64,000 nt of DNA from Rhodoferax sp. (GCA_018061265.1 JAGOUM010000001.1:62001-126000), one strand, 5' to 3'; positions 44,244-54,843 are shown, counted from the stretch's first letter. Notes: a model not told the origin generated them from the letters alone. Program-made: numbers and translations.

Positions 44244-45303
44244 ACTGACACTCAATGCGGTCTCTCAGGCTTATGGCGCGCGGCAGATCATCAGCGACCT
44301 GAGCTTCAGCTTGGCCCGAGGAGAAATCGGCTGCCTGCTTGGGCCATCCGGTTGCGGCAAGACCACCGCCCTGCGCTGTATTGCCGGTTTTGAGCCTATT
44401 CAAAGTGGTGAGATCCTGATTGCGGGGGACAGGGTCAGTGGCACTGCCATCATGCTTGCGGCCGAAAAACGCCGTATCGGCATGGTGTTTCAGGACTACG
44501 CACTGTTTGCACATCTGACGGTGGCGGGCAATGTGGGTTTTGGTCTGCCGGAGCGCCAAAAGCCGGTCGCCAAAGCACGTGTCGAGGAGTTGCTTGCGCT
44601 GGTCGGTTTGGCGCAGCATGCACACAAGTACCCGCACCAGCTATCGGGTGGACAGCAGCAGCGCGTGGCCTTGGCCCGTGCACTGGCCCCGCGCCCAAGG
44701 CTGCTGTTGATGGATGAGCCGTTTTCAAACCTCGACGTGGAGCTGCGCGAGCGTTTGTCAATCGAGGTGCGCGACATCCTCAAGCGCGAAGCCACCACCG
44801 CCCTGATCGTGACCCATGATCAGCATGAAGCGTTTTCGCTGGCCGACCGGGTTGGTGTCATGCACCAGGGTCGCATTCAGCAATGGGACACACCTTACAA
44901 CCTGTACCATCAGCCGGCCAACCGCTTTGTGGCGGACTTCGTCGGGCAGGGCGCCATGCTCAGCGGCGAAGTGCTCAACAGCCAGCAGGTGCGCACAGAA
45001 CTTGGCGTGTTGGATGGATTCGTGCCGCTTGAATGCAATGAAGGTGGTTGTGCAGGCTGCACACGCAGCTGCCATGTGGATGTGATGTTGCGCCCCGACG
45101 ACATCGTGCATGACGACGACAGCAGCTTGCAGGCCGAGGTCGAAAACAAGGCTTTTCGCGGCGCCGAGTTTCTCTATACGCTCAAACTGCCCAGCGGCCA
45201 GCGCGCACTCTCCTTGGTGCCGTCCCATCACAACCACGCGATCGGCGAGAAAATTGGCATCAAGCTCTCAGCCGACCATGTGGTGGCGTTTCGGCGCGAG
45301 TGA
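44236..45303 (+). CDS. Ferric-iron ABC transporter, ATP-binding protein (FbpC type) with Cys cluster
   Basis: ATPase of 355 residues that powers the preceding permease. Walker A is GPSGCGKTT, the signature LSGGQQQR, Walker B LLLMDEPFSNLD, and H-loop VTHDQHE. The C-terminal third is the TOBE-like regulatory domain. It contains four cysteines in ECNEGGCAGCTRSCH (Cys267, 272, 275, 279), which could bind a metal or Fe-S group and sense iron; this is inference. The ATG at 44236 overlaps the permease end; an upstream GTG/ATG-type extension is unlikely. Confidence 0.93.
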   Translation: MDELTLNAVSQAYGARQIISDLSFSLARGEIGCLLGPSGCGKTTALRCIAGFEPIQSGEILIAGDRVSGTAIMLAAEKRRIGMVFQDYALFAHLTVAGNVGFGLPERQKPVAKARVEELLALVGLAQHAHKYPHQLSGGQQQRVALARALAPRPRLLLMDEPFSNLDVELRERLSIEVRDILKREATTALIVTHDQHEAFSLADRVGVMHQGRIQQWDTPYNLYHQPANRFVADFVGQGAMLSGEVLNSQQVRTELGVLDGFVPLECNEGGCAGCTRSCHVDVMLRPDDIVHDDDSSLQAEVENKAFRGAEFLYTLKLPSGQRALSLVPSHHNHAIGEKIGIKLSADHVVAFRRE

Positions 45304-45462
45304 ATTTGGATCGGCCAATTCCTTCATCCTTCGAAGGGGTTTTGCATTACTGGCTGCGATACTTGATCCCATGAAATTGCGCCTCAGCCCCGCCCCCACC
45401 CCAGTTGCTACCCAACTACCCGCCAGAACAGACTTACCACTGTGCACTGTCCCTTGTGGTGA

Positions 45463-46755
45463 TTGATCTTGGGTGGACCGGTTTTGGCATTGTTTCGCAC
45501 GTTTGTGTTGTGCTGCGCCTGCTTGGCACAGCCCGGCTTGGCCCAACCCTCACCACCAACCGACGGCTTTGATGCGTTTCTGAGCAGTTGCCCGCAAAGT
45601 CTGGTCTACGCCTCAAGCGCCAGTGCATCCTTGCCCAAGCTGCGCTTTGCATCGGGTGATGACATCCTGCGTACCGTCGACACTTCAGGCACGATGCACT
45701 CCGCCGTGCCTCGCATCGGACTGTGGGGCGACAGCCACACCGCCTCAGGCCACTTTGTCGATGCCATGCTGTCGGCTTGGGGATTTGGAAGCACCCGGGC
45801 ACTACCCGCCAGCCTGCCACCAGCGTTGGGATTGGCAGGCGTGCGCCTGCCAGTGCGCAGCCAATGCCTGAGTGCAGGTTGGAAGCTGCAGACCGCGCAC
45901 CGCGCCAACCCCAATCAGGGTGGCTTTACACCCAGCCTGATGCACTTGTCGACCAGCGCGCCGGGCGAAGCCCTTTGGCTGGACTTTGGTGACTGGGCCG
46001 CACCGCATCGCCTGCAGTCGCTCACCCTGCGCTTTGCCAAGGCCGACCCCCAGCGCGCACTGGTGCTGGGGCTGTCGGTCAACCATGCCCCTGAGGCGCT
46101 GGTCAGCCTGACTGACCCAGCCCACAACACGCTGCAGATTCGCCCGCCCGTTGGCCCACTGACCAGCATGCGCCTGCGCTTGGTGACCGGACAGCTGACC
46201 CTGCATGCCATTGACCTAAGCTACCAGACGCCACCCAAGGTGTTGATGGATGTGTTCAGCTCCCCAGGGGCGCTGGCCAGCGGCTGGAACCAGCCAGGCA
46301 TCCGTAGCATGCCAGTGGCACGTTATGACCTGGCGATCTTTCAGTACGGCACCAACGAAGCCATCGGCGCTACATTTGATCCGCAGGCTTACACGCAGAG
46401 CCTGCGGCAAAGTCTGAGACGATTTCGTGCCGTCACCGGCAACACCCGTTGTGTGCTGATCGGGCCGCCTGATCGGGCCAGCCAGCCCGCAGTCAACCCA
46501 CCCTACGCATTGCGTCATATGGTGATCAACCGGATCCAGGACACTTTGAGCCGCGAGTCTGGCTGCCAGTTCTGGAACTGGCAAACAGCCATGGGCGCCA
46601 ACATTGCGCGCTGGGCAAGTGCCAATCCACCTTTGGCGCAAACTGACTGGACACATTTGACCGGTGCCGGTTACGCACAAAGCGCCCGCTTGTTTGCCGC
46701 TGCCATGCCCGCACTGGCACCTGCAAAACCCCGAACCAGCGGTGCTGACAATTGA
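45463..46755 (+). CDS. Exported SGNH hydrolase with internal beta-rich insert, Ape1/PatB-like (first copy)
   Basis: Exported esterase-like protein of about 430 residues. After a signal peptide (cleavage near GLA-QPS) the SGNH blocks appear far apart: block I LWGDSH with nucleophile Ser91, block III QYGTNE with Asn298, and block V DWTH with Asp395/His398. The roughly 200 residues between blocks I and III are beta-rich (LRLVTGQLTLHAIDLSYQ) and resemble an inserted carbohydrate-binding module. That is the plan of the peptidoglycan O-acetylesterase Ape1, so an O-acetyl glycan substrate is likely. The start is a TTG (45463 or 45484, the latter with GGTGG upstream). Its TGA overlaps the next ATG (TGATG). 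Confidence 0.8.
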   Translation: MILGGPVLALFRTFVLCCACLAQPGLAQPSPPTDGFDAFLSSCPQSLVYASSASASLPKLRFASGDDILRTVDTSGTMHSAVPRIGLWGDSHTASGHFVDAMLSAWGFGSTRALPASLPPALGLAGVRLPVRSQCLSAGWKLQTAHRANPNQGGFTPSLMHLSTSAPGEALWLDFGDWAAPHRLQSLTLRFAKADPQRALVLGLSVNHAPEALVSLTDPAHNTLQIRPPVGPLTSMRLRLVTGQLTLHAIDLSYQTPPKVLMDVFSSPGALASGWNQPGIRSMPVARYDLAIFQYGTNEAIGATFDPQAYTQSLRQSLRRFRAVTGNTRCVLIGPPDRASQPAVNPPYALRHMVINRIQDTLSRESGCQFWNWQTAMGANIARWASANPPLAQTDWTHLTGAGYAQSARLFAAAMPALAPAKPRTSGADN

Positions 46756-48821
46756 TGGACGCCAAAGCAGCCCAACTGAAGTCCTCCACGGCAGGCGCTG
46801 ATGCAGCACGCCTGCCTGGGCTGGACGCGGTGCGCGCACTGGCGATTGCCGCCGTGCTGGCTTACCACCTCAACGTTCCCGGCCTGTTCAATGCCGGGTT
46901 CCTGGGTGTGGACGTGTTCTTCAACCTCTCGGGTTTCCTGATCACCTCATTGCTGCTGCGAGAATTTTTTACACGGGGGAGGATCGACATTGGTCGCTAC
47001 TTCTGGCGGCGTTTTGTGCGGCTGATGCCTGCCGTCGCGGTGCTGCTGTTGCTGATGGCGGTGTTAGTGCCCTCGTTGATGCCCACATCCCAGCGGCGTC
47101 TGTTGGCCGACCTGCCGTGGGCGGGCGTCTACCTGGCCAACTGGTGGCAAATCTGTTCGGCCCAGTCCTATTTTGAGAATTTTGGTAACCCGCCCCTGCT
47201 GCGGCACTTGTGGTCGCTGGGTGTCGAGATGCAGTTCTATTTGCTTTGGCCATGGGTTGTCGTGGGGCTGCTGCGTCTGTGGGGTGTGCGTGGCGTTTTT
47301 GCTGTCTGCCTGTTGCTGGCCCTAGCCAGTAGCGTCTGGATGACCGCCCTGTACCTGCAATACCCTGACAACCCCAGCCGCGCCTATTTGGGTGCGGACA
47401 GCCACAGTCTTGGGCTTTTTCTCGGCTCGGCCATGGCCTGCCTGTGGAGCCCATTACATCCATCGGCGCTGATCAAGTGGCCCTTAAGCTGGCCTGTAGG
47501 AGCAACGCTGGGCAGCCTGGCCATGATTGTGCTGAGCGCTTTGATGTGGTTCAGCAATGAAGCGCAACCCCTGCTGTACCAGGGTGGATTCTTGCTGACG
47601 GCAGTCGCCAGCGTGGTGTTAGTGGTCACTTGTGCAGATTTGGCGCCACCACACCGTTCCCCCTGGCCATGGCGTGCTGGCGTGGCACTGGTGCAGTGGA
47701 TGGGCACCCGCTCCTACTCCATCTACCTTTGGCACTGGCCACTGTTTATATTCCTTAAGGGTGATAGCACACCAAGCCTGTGGATATTGGGCCAATGCCT
47801 GATTTACACTGCGATTGCATCCGAAATATCGTACCGCTGGGTGGAGGGCGCACTGACTTTCAGCACCCGGCAATGGCCTGCCTTCCGACAAAGGGGCGCA
47901 GGGTTTTTGGTGCTTGGGCTGCTGCTGCTGGGTGGCGTTTATGTGGTGAAGAGTTTTCCGTGCCAGAGCCCTGCCAAGCCAGCAGTCACCGCGCCAGGCA
48001 CGATAGTGGCCACTGGCGCCAGCACGCCAGCATCAGAGCCACAAAGTGGTGCAAGTGCACCTGCTGCCTTGGGCCTGACGATGGCCGAGGACTCTGACAT
48101 CCTGGCGATCGGTGACTCGGTGATGCTGGGCGCACGCACGCGCATGTTGCGCACCTTGCCAGGCATCACCGTGGATGCAGAGGTTGGTCGACAGCCTCGC
48201 CAGAGTGTGACCCTGGTTCAACGCTATCTGGAGCAAAAGCCCGATCTCAAACACGCCGTGGTCCATCTTGGCACCAATGGGTATATCCTGAAGTCCGATT
48301 TACGTCGCCTGCTTACTTCGCTGCAAGGTGCTCAACAGGTAGTGCTCATCAACAACTTTGCCGACCGTCGCTGGAGTGAGGCCAACAACAAGACCTTGCT
48401 GCAGGTTGCCCCAGAGTTCAGCAATACAAAGGTCATGGACTGGCATCAAATCGCCCAAGGCAACCGGCATTTTTTTGTGCAGGACGGAATTCATCTTTCG
48501 AGTGAAGGCATCACTGCCTTCATACGTGGCATTGCCAACAGTCTGGGCATCGAACCTGTTGACTTGGCGGCCAACCGACCGACTCTACCGCGGCTGACAC
48601 CGGCTGCCACCAAGGCACCGGCAAGCAGCATGCGGCCACCGTCTTCCACCAGCACCTCAGTGGCCGCTTTGCCCGAAGCAACAGTTCCACCAACATTGCC
48701 GACAAATGCGGCCCAGACCTTGCAGACGACCCCATTGCTGCCTGAGCCCCAGGTCGAGGGCTTGCCCCACGGCAACATTCCACCCGCCCCAGCGCCCCAG
48801 TCAGCAGAGGAAACCCCATGA
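46755..48821 (+). CDS. OatA-type membrane acyltransferase fused to SGNH domain
   Basis: Protein of 688 residues. Residues about 20-395 form an acyltransferase-3 membrane domain of ten or eleven helices with catalytic-type His38 (VLAYHLNVPG) and the motif SLGVEMQFYLLWP. A linker leads to a periplasmic SGNH domain (about 445-600) with IGDS (Ser455), LGTNG (Asn508) and DGIH (Asp577/His580). The last 90 residues are rich in Pro, Thr, Ala and Ser. Such proteins pass acetyl groups across the membrane onto peptidoglycan (OatA) or O-antigen/other glycans. The next gene overlaps by 4 bp (ATGA). A start at TTG 46752 would add one residue. Confidence 0.9.
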   Translation: MDAKAAQLKSSTAGADAARLPGLDAVRALAIAAVLAYHLNVPGLFNAGFLGVDVFFNLSGFLITSLLLREFFTRGRIDIGRYFWRRFVRLMPAVAVLLLLMAVLVPSLMPTSQRRLLADLPWAGVYLANWWQICSAQSYFENFGNPPLLRHLWSLGVEMQFYLLWPWVVVGLLRLWGVRGVFAVCLLLALASSVWMTALYLQYPDNPSRAYLGADSHSLGLFLGSAMACLWSPLHPSALIKWPLSWPVGATLGSLAMIVLSALMWFSNEAQPLLYQGGFLLTAVASVVLVVTCADLAPPHRSPWPWRAGVALVQWMGTRSYSIYLWHWPLFIFLKGDSTPSLWILGQCLIYTAIASEISYRWVEGALTFSTRQWPAFRQRGAGFLVLGLLLLGGVYVVKSFPCQSPAKPAVTAPGTIVATGASTPASEPQSGASAPAALGLTMAEDSDILAIGDSVMLGARTRMLRTLPGITVDAEVGRQPRQSVTLVQRYLEQKPDLKHAVVHLGTNGYILKSDLRRLLTSLQGAQQVVLINNFADRRWSEANNKTLLQVAPEFSNTKVMDWHQIAQGNRHFFVQDGIHLSSEGITAFIRGIANSLGIEPVDLAANRPTLPRLTPAATKAPASSMRPPSSTSTSVAALPEATVPPTLPTNAAQTLQTTPLLPEPQVEGLPHGNIPPAPAPQSAEETP

Positions 48822-50314
48822 GACTCACGTATATGCCTGGACTGATCATTCCTCTGGCGCTAACCTTTGGTGCCATGATGCCGGTGCGCGCGGCACAACC
48901 GAGCGTGCACGTGGTCAAGTTCACAGCACTCGGCGATGCTCCCGACCTGGTTTGCCCGGTGCGACCTGGCAAGCCCAAAAAACCCAGGCCGCCAACACCA
49001 ACCGACGAACCAGCGCTGCCGCTGGGCATCCCGGACCCCCAGGAGGTGCAGGAGGCGCTGGCCGACGCCAATGCGCCTGACGTGGTGCCACCCATCTCCG
49101 TGCCCAAAGTATCGACGATGGCTCCGGCATGGCAAGCTGTTGAGATGAACCAGACCTTTCGCGTCGCTTTTTGGGGCGACAGCCACCTGGCAGCGGGTTT
49201 TTTTACTCAGGAACTGGTCCGGCGCGCGGGCGTAACACCTGATCAACTGCACAGCGCGTTTATTGCCGCTACCTTGACGCGTCCGGGCGTTCGTTTGCCG
49301 GTGCGAAAAGCCTGTGCCTCCGCAGACTGGCGCCATGAGTCTGCACACGCCGTGCCTGCTGCGGCGAAGGCGCCCGGTCCGGCACTGGTCAACCAACTCA
49401 GCACCACAGCCGATGCCAGCCTCGCCTGGGATTTGCGCAATCCGCAACGCACCCCCGTACACCGCAGTCTGCAACTGCTGTTTGAGCAAACGGCAGCCCC
49501 CATTCGTCTGGGTATACGCGTGGACGGCGGCGTTGAACAGCAATTGACACTGGCGGCACCACCAGGTCCTGCCGTGTTGGAGTTACAGGGCGACACGCCG
49601 CTGTCAACCCTTCAGTTGCGACTGATCGAGGGCAGCCTGCGCAGTCACGGCCTGGCTTTGCCTGTGCCGCCAACGGCACGATTGCAACTGGATTTGTTTG
49701 CTTTGCCTGGGGCAACCGCAAGAGCTTGGCAAAACGCCAATCTTGACTATCTGCAGAGCTGGTTTGCCGACGCGCCCACCTACCAGCTGGTGGCGCTGGC
49801 ATACGGCACCAATGAGGGCAACGAAAAACCCTTTGACGCTGGTGCCTACCACCAGATGCTGCGCCAAAGCGTGAACCAGCTCAAACACATGTTCCCGAAT
49901 TCGGCATGTTTGCTGATCGGGCCCGGGGACCGGGGCATTCTTGTGCCACGCCAGCGCCTGGCCAAAAGCTCAAGCAAGAAATCCGCCAAGCAAGCGGCCG
50001 GGCGCAACGCTGCCAACAAAGAACCGGGTCCACGCGTCGATCTGTTGAAGTACTCCAACATCCACACCGAAATCACGCGCATCCAGCAATCGATTGGTGT
50101 CGAGTTGGGTTGCCAGACCTGGAGCATGATGAGTTCCATGGGTGGTAGAGCCAGCGCCTACAGTTGGGTGCGCCAGCGCCCACCCTTGATGGCCAATGAC
50201 CTGATCCACTTCACCGTGCCAGGCTATCAGCACCTGGCACAGCGCTTTGCTGACGACATGGGCTGGACTCCCGAAACTCTTTGGCTCACGTCCACCGCCA
50301 CAGCGAGGCCATAG
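48818..50314 (+). CDS. Exported SGNH hydrolase with internal insert (second copy)
   Basis: Paralogue of the first gene of the cluster, 498 residues. It has a signal peptide (cleavage near VRA-AQP), a Pro-rich stretch (about 45-95), block I FWGDSH (Ser122), a beta-rich insert, AYGTNE (Asn332) and DLIH (Asp461/His464). The run before the last block, MGGRASAYSWVRQRPPLMAND, is the form seen in PatB/Ape1-like proteins. A Lys/Ser/Ala-rich loop (about 385-405) follows GDRG. Both copies keep all catalytic residues, so they probably act on different or sequential sites rather than one being inactive. Confidence 0.8.
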   Translation: MRLTYMPGLIIPLALTFGAMMPVRAAQPSVHVVKFTALGDAPDLVCPVRPGKPKKPRPPTPTDEPALPLGIPDPQEVQEALADANAPDVVPPISVPKVSTMAPAWQAVEMNQTFRVAFWGDSHLAAGFFTQELVRRAGVTPDQLHSAFIAATLTRPGVRLPVRKACASADWRHESAHAVPAAAKAPGPALVNQLSTTADASLAWDLRNPQRTPVHRSLQLLFEQTAAPIRLGIRVDGGVEQQLTLAAPPGPAVLELQGDTPLSTLQLRLIEGSLRSHGLALPVPPTARLQLDLFALPGATARAWQNANLDYLQSWFADAPTYQLVALAYGTNEGNEKPFDAGAYHQMLRQSVNQLKHMFPNSACLLIGPGDRGILVPRQRLAKSSSKKSAKQAAGRNAANKEPGPRVDLLKYSNIHTEITRIQQSIGVELGCQTWSMMSSMGGRASAYSWVRQRPPLMANDLIHFTVPGYQHLAQRFADDMGWTPETLWLTSTATARP

Positions 50315-50415
50315 TCCAGACAAACTTCATTGTGCTCGGCACGACCAGTTGGCGCATTGCAATAGGACGTCCCAAGTGTCTTGACTTGAGCATCAGCGAG
50401 TTCCACCAGGGTCTT

Positions 50416-50970
50416 TCAACGACATTCAGCGTCCCAGATCTCACGCTCTTTTGCCGCAGTTGGCGGCGACGCCGAACAAGGCTTTTCGTGAGCGCCTTTG
50501 TCAACAGGGGCAATCTCGCCGTTTGTCAGGGCACGTTGGGGTCTCTGCACATTTGTTGCGCTCAATCCAGGGTATTTTGATTGAAGCAACTCTTTCATTT
50601 GCCAAAGCGTCAGCACATTCACCAGCGACGCCACACCAATGGCTGCAACGATGCCGATGCCGATTCGCCGCAGCAACCATTCAATGCACCCACCCACCGT
50701 GACTGCGGACACAGCGCCGACAAAGAAGCCAACCACGGCAAATAGTGCAAAAAAACCCAGCACAAAAATCAGCGCAAAAGAATCCCTGTTCACCTCAGTC
50801 ACAAAATGCCGGGAGATACCCTGAAACCCCACCCAGGCACCCCATGCGCCCCCGGCCAAAGGCCACAGAATACGGGTGAACCAGCCGTAGGGACTCACGG
50901 ATTTCACCCTAAAGAGAGCCAGGAGAAATGCCTGGCGGTGTCCGGGCGATCGCACCAGCCAGCCAAGCAA
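50416..50970 (-). CDS. Hypothetical membrane protein, about four helices
   Basis: Protein of up to 184 residues and unknown function. Hydrophobic segments appear at about 30-55 (weak, WPLAGGAWGAWVGF), 65-86 (FALIFVLGFFALFAVVGFFV), then SAVTVGGCIEWLL and IGIVAAIGVASLVNVLTLW. A polar C-terminal tail of about 60 residues follows. The only in-frame early start is TTG at 50970 and no ribosome site is clear, so the N-terminus is doubtful. It converges on the second SGNH gene with a gap of 101 bp. Confidence 0.5.
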   Translation of the reverse strand: MLGWLVRSPGHRQAFLLALFRVKSVSPYGWFTRILWPLAGGAWGAWVGFQGISRHFVTEVNRDSFALIFVLGFFALFAVVGFFVGAVSAVTVGGCIEWLLRRIGIGIVAAIGVASLVNVLTLWQMKELLQSKYPGLSATNVQRPQRALTNGEIAPVDKGAHEKPCSASPPTAAKEREIWDAECR

Positions 50971-51101
50971 GAACTCATCCCAGTCCGATCAGGTACCGAA
51001 TGTTCCGGCCAGATTCGTTCAAGAGAATCATGTGCGTGCACAGCGAACTGTCAGCCCGACATGGAAGTTAACCAGCAGTCCGGACCGCTGCAACTGCCCT
51101 C

Positions 51102-52616
51102 TCAGCGGCTGCTAGGAAAACTGAACACCGCGCCCTCGCGCACGCCGGCGCTGGGCCAACGCTGCGTGATCGTCTTGCGCTTGGTATAAAAACGCACCGC
51201 ATCCGGGCCGTAGCCGTGCAGGTCACCAAACAGGCTGCGCTTCCAGCCGCCAAAGCTGTGGTAGGCCACAGGCACCGGCAGCGGCACGTTCACACCCACC
51301 ATGCCGACCAGAATGTTGTCGCTGAAGTAACGCGCCGCCTCGCCATCACGGGTGAAGATGCAGGTACCGTTACCGTATTCATGCGCGTCGATCATGTCCA
51401 TGGCTTCCTGCAGCGTCTTGACGCGCACGACGCCCAGCACCGGGCCAAAGATTTCCTCCTGGTAGGTCACCATGCCGGGCTTGACGTTGTCAAACAGGCA
51501 CGGCCCCAGGTAATAGCCGCCCTCAAAACCCGCGATCTGAATGCCACGGCCATCGACCACCAGCGTGGCGCCTTCCTTCACGCCCTGATCGACGTAGCCG
51601 ACCACTTTCTCAAAATGCGCTTTGGTTACCAGCGGGCCCATGTCGCAACTGGCTTGCGTGCCGGGCCCGACTTTCATCTTGGCAATTTCTGTTTTCAGCC
51701 CCGCCACCACGGCGTCGGCCGTGGCGTCACCGACGGCAACGACCAGCGGGATCGCCATGCAGCGTTCGCCGCACGAGCCATACGCCGCGCCCATCAGGGC
51801 GCTGACCGCGTTGGGGATGTCGGCATCGGGCATCACCACGGCATGGTTTTTGGCACCACCCAAAGCCTGCACGCGCTTGCCATGGCTACAACCGGTGCTA
51901 TAAATGTATTCAGCAATCGGAGTCGAGCCGACAAAGCTGATGGCTTTGACACGCGGATCGGTCAGCAGGGTATCAACCGCCTCCTTGTCACCATTGACCA
52001 CGTTGAGCACACCCGGGGGCAGGCCAGCCTGCAAGGCCAGTTCGGCCACGCGCAGGGCGCTGCTCGGATCACGCTCGGAGGGTTTCAGGATGAAGGTGTT
52101 GCCACACACGACGGCCATCGGCCACATCCATAGCGGCACCATGACCGGGAAGTTGAATGGCGTGATGCCAGCAGTGACCCCCAGAGCCTGGAACTCGCTC
52201 CATGAATCAATGTTGGGGCCGACGTTCTTGCTGTGCTCACCCTTGAGCAGTTCGGTGGCATAGCTGGCGTACTCGACGTTCTCGATGCCCCGCTGCAACT
52301 CACCCAGCGAGTCGGCCAGCACCTTGCCGTGCTCGGCGGTGACCAGCGCGCACAGCTCGTCGGCATGTTGCTCCAGCAGAACTTTGAGGTTGCTCATGAC
52401 GCGCGCACGTTTGAGCGGCGGGGTGGCTCGCCAGGCAGGGTAAGCGGCTTGCGCGTTGGCAATCGCCGCTTCCACGGTGAGTTTGTCAGCCAGCTGCACA
52501 CGTTTTTCGGCGGCACCGGTGGCCGGGTTGAAGACGTCGGCGCTGCGGCTACCGCCGGGTACGGTTTGACCGCCAATCAGGTGGCCAATGGTGGGGAGAG
52601 TAGGGGTCATGGTCAT
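51102..52616 (-). CDS. mmsA: Methylmalonate/malonate-semialdehyde dehydrogenase (CoA-acylating)
   Basis: Converts (methyl)malonate semialdehyde to propionyl-CoA or acetyl-CoA with CO2 release, using NAD and CoA. The 504-residue protein has catalytic Cys286 in YGSCGERCMAI and Asn155 in TPFNFP. As in MmsA enzymes, the usual aldehyde-dehydrogenase general base motif ELGGK is replaced by ALGGAKNH. Length is typical. With the omega-amino-acid transaminase gene on the same strand it would complete beta-alanine breakdown to acetyl-CoA. Confidence 0.94.
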   Translation of the reverse strand: MTMTPTLPTIGHLIGGQTVPGGSRSADVFNPATGAAEKRVQLADKLTVEAAIANAQAAYPAWRATPPLKRARVMSNLKVLLEQHADELCALVTAEHGKVLADSLGELQRGIENVEYASYATELLKGEHSKNVGPNIDSWSEFQALGVTAGITPFNFPVMVPLWMWPMAVVCGNTFILKPSERDPSSALRVAELALQAGLPPGVLNVVNGDKEAVDTLLTDPRVKAISFVGSTPIAEYIYSTGCSHGKRVQALGGAKNHAVVMPDADIPNAVSALMGAAYGSCGERCMAIPLVVAVGDATADAVVAGLKTEIAKMKVGPGTQASCDMGPLVTKAHFEKVVGYVDQGVKEGATLVVDGRGIQIAGFEGGYYLGPCLFDNVKPGMVTYQEEIFGPVLGVVRVKTLQEAMDMIDAHEYGNGTCIFTRDGEAARYFSDNILVGMVGVNVPLPVPVAYHSFGGWKRSLFGDLHGYGPDAVRFYTKRKTITQRWPSAGVREGAVFSFPSSR

Positions 52617-52729
52617 TCTCTGGTTTATATAAAAAACTAGGCTCTAGCCCTTGCTTTACATGAATAGGCAGCTACAAAAATTGATTCCTCAAGACACATC
52701 TGCAGGGCAGTCAAAGAAACCCGGTTGGC

Positions 52730-53356
52730 TCACGCCATTTGGCTTGCCACCTGCTGGGCCGCCTGCGCAGGCTCGCCCGCCAGCCCTCGTATCACACCCT
52801 GGCGGGCTTCAGGAGGATGATTCTGGCTCAATTTGAATTTGCCGACCAGCGCGGTGATTTCAATCTCCAGTCCGACCACCGCACCCATCATTCGGGCAAT
52901 GTAATCTGCTGGTGCATCGTCAACCTGCCAGGGCTCGGCACGAACCCCCTCTTGCGACTGCGTCAGTGCCTCAAGTTGCGCGCGCAACCAGGCTGCATCG
53001 CCATCGACCACACGCAGATGGCCACTGGCCTGCACCACGGTGTAGTTCCAGGTCGGCACCACCTTGCCATGTTCCCGCTTGGCTGGGTACCAGCCCGGCG
53101 AAACGTAGGCTTGTGGCCCGCGAAAAATCACCAGCACCTTGCGGCTGGCCGGGTGAGCCTGCCACAGTGGGTTGGCCCGAGCCACATGGGCTTTTAATGT
53201 GCCTTGGCCGCCCAAAGTCGGGGCGAACAAGAATGGCAATTCGTCAGCGACCAGCTCGCCATCCGCCTCAGTGACCAAGGTCCCCAGCGGGTAGTCGCGC
53301 ATCAGCGCGTTCAAAGCCGTGGCATCGGTCTGGGCAAAGTGGTTGGGCAGGTACAT
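52730..53356 (-). CDS. PaiB-type FMN-binding protein
   Basis: FMN-binding split-barrel protein of 208 residues of the PaiB family (annotated as negative transcriptional regulators). Features are MYLPNHFAQTD at the start, YPLGTLVTEADGELVADELPF, FRGPQAYVSPGWYPAK and VVPTWNYTVVQASGHLRVV. Despite the family name, no DNA-binding domain is visible. It lies between the transaminase and mmsA genes on the same strand (38 bp and 113 bp gaps), so it may belong to that operon or have a flavin-dependent side function. Confidence 0.88.
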   Translation of the reverse strand: MYLPNHFAQTDATALNALMRDYPLGTLVTEADGELVADELPFLFAPTLGGQGTLKAHVARANPLWQAHPASRKVLVIFRGPQAYVSPGWYPAKREHGKVVPTWNYTVVQASGHLRVVDGDAAWLRAQLEALTQSQEGVRAEPWQVDDAPADYIARMMGAVVGLEIEITALVGKFKLSQNHPPEARQGVIRGLAGEPAQAAQQVASQMA

Positions 53357-53394
53357 GGCGACGGTTTCGGCGTGTGCAACTCAATGGCCACACC

Positions 53395-54744
<1,350 letters not shown>

Positions 54745-54843
54745 GGTGGCTCTCCGGGGAGTGGGAAGTAGGGCAAGAGGGCGATTGTGCGGGTCTCTGT
54801 TACTCTTATGAATGTTGAAATATCACTCTTTGGTTGACAGATT

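Noticed and set aside
45320..45345. Short hairpin CCTTC...GAAGG followed by GGTTTT after the iron ATPase gene, considered as a terminator.
   Set aside because: The stem is only five base pairs and the T run is short, so support is too weak.
51216..52133. A 305-codon plus-strand open frame opposite mmsA.
   Set aside because: mmsA is unmistakable on the other strand; this frame is His/Gly/Arg-rich with no domain.
54745..54843. LysR operator or promoter in the gap between the transaminase and LysR genes.
   Set aside because: No clear T-N11-A palindrome or well-spaced promoter could be fixed by eye, although control from this gap is likely.
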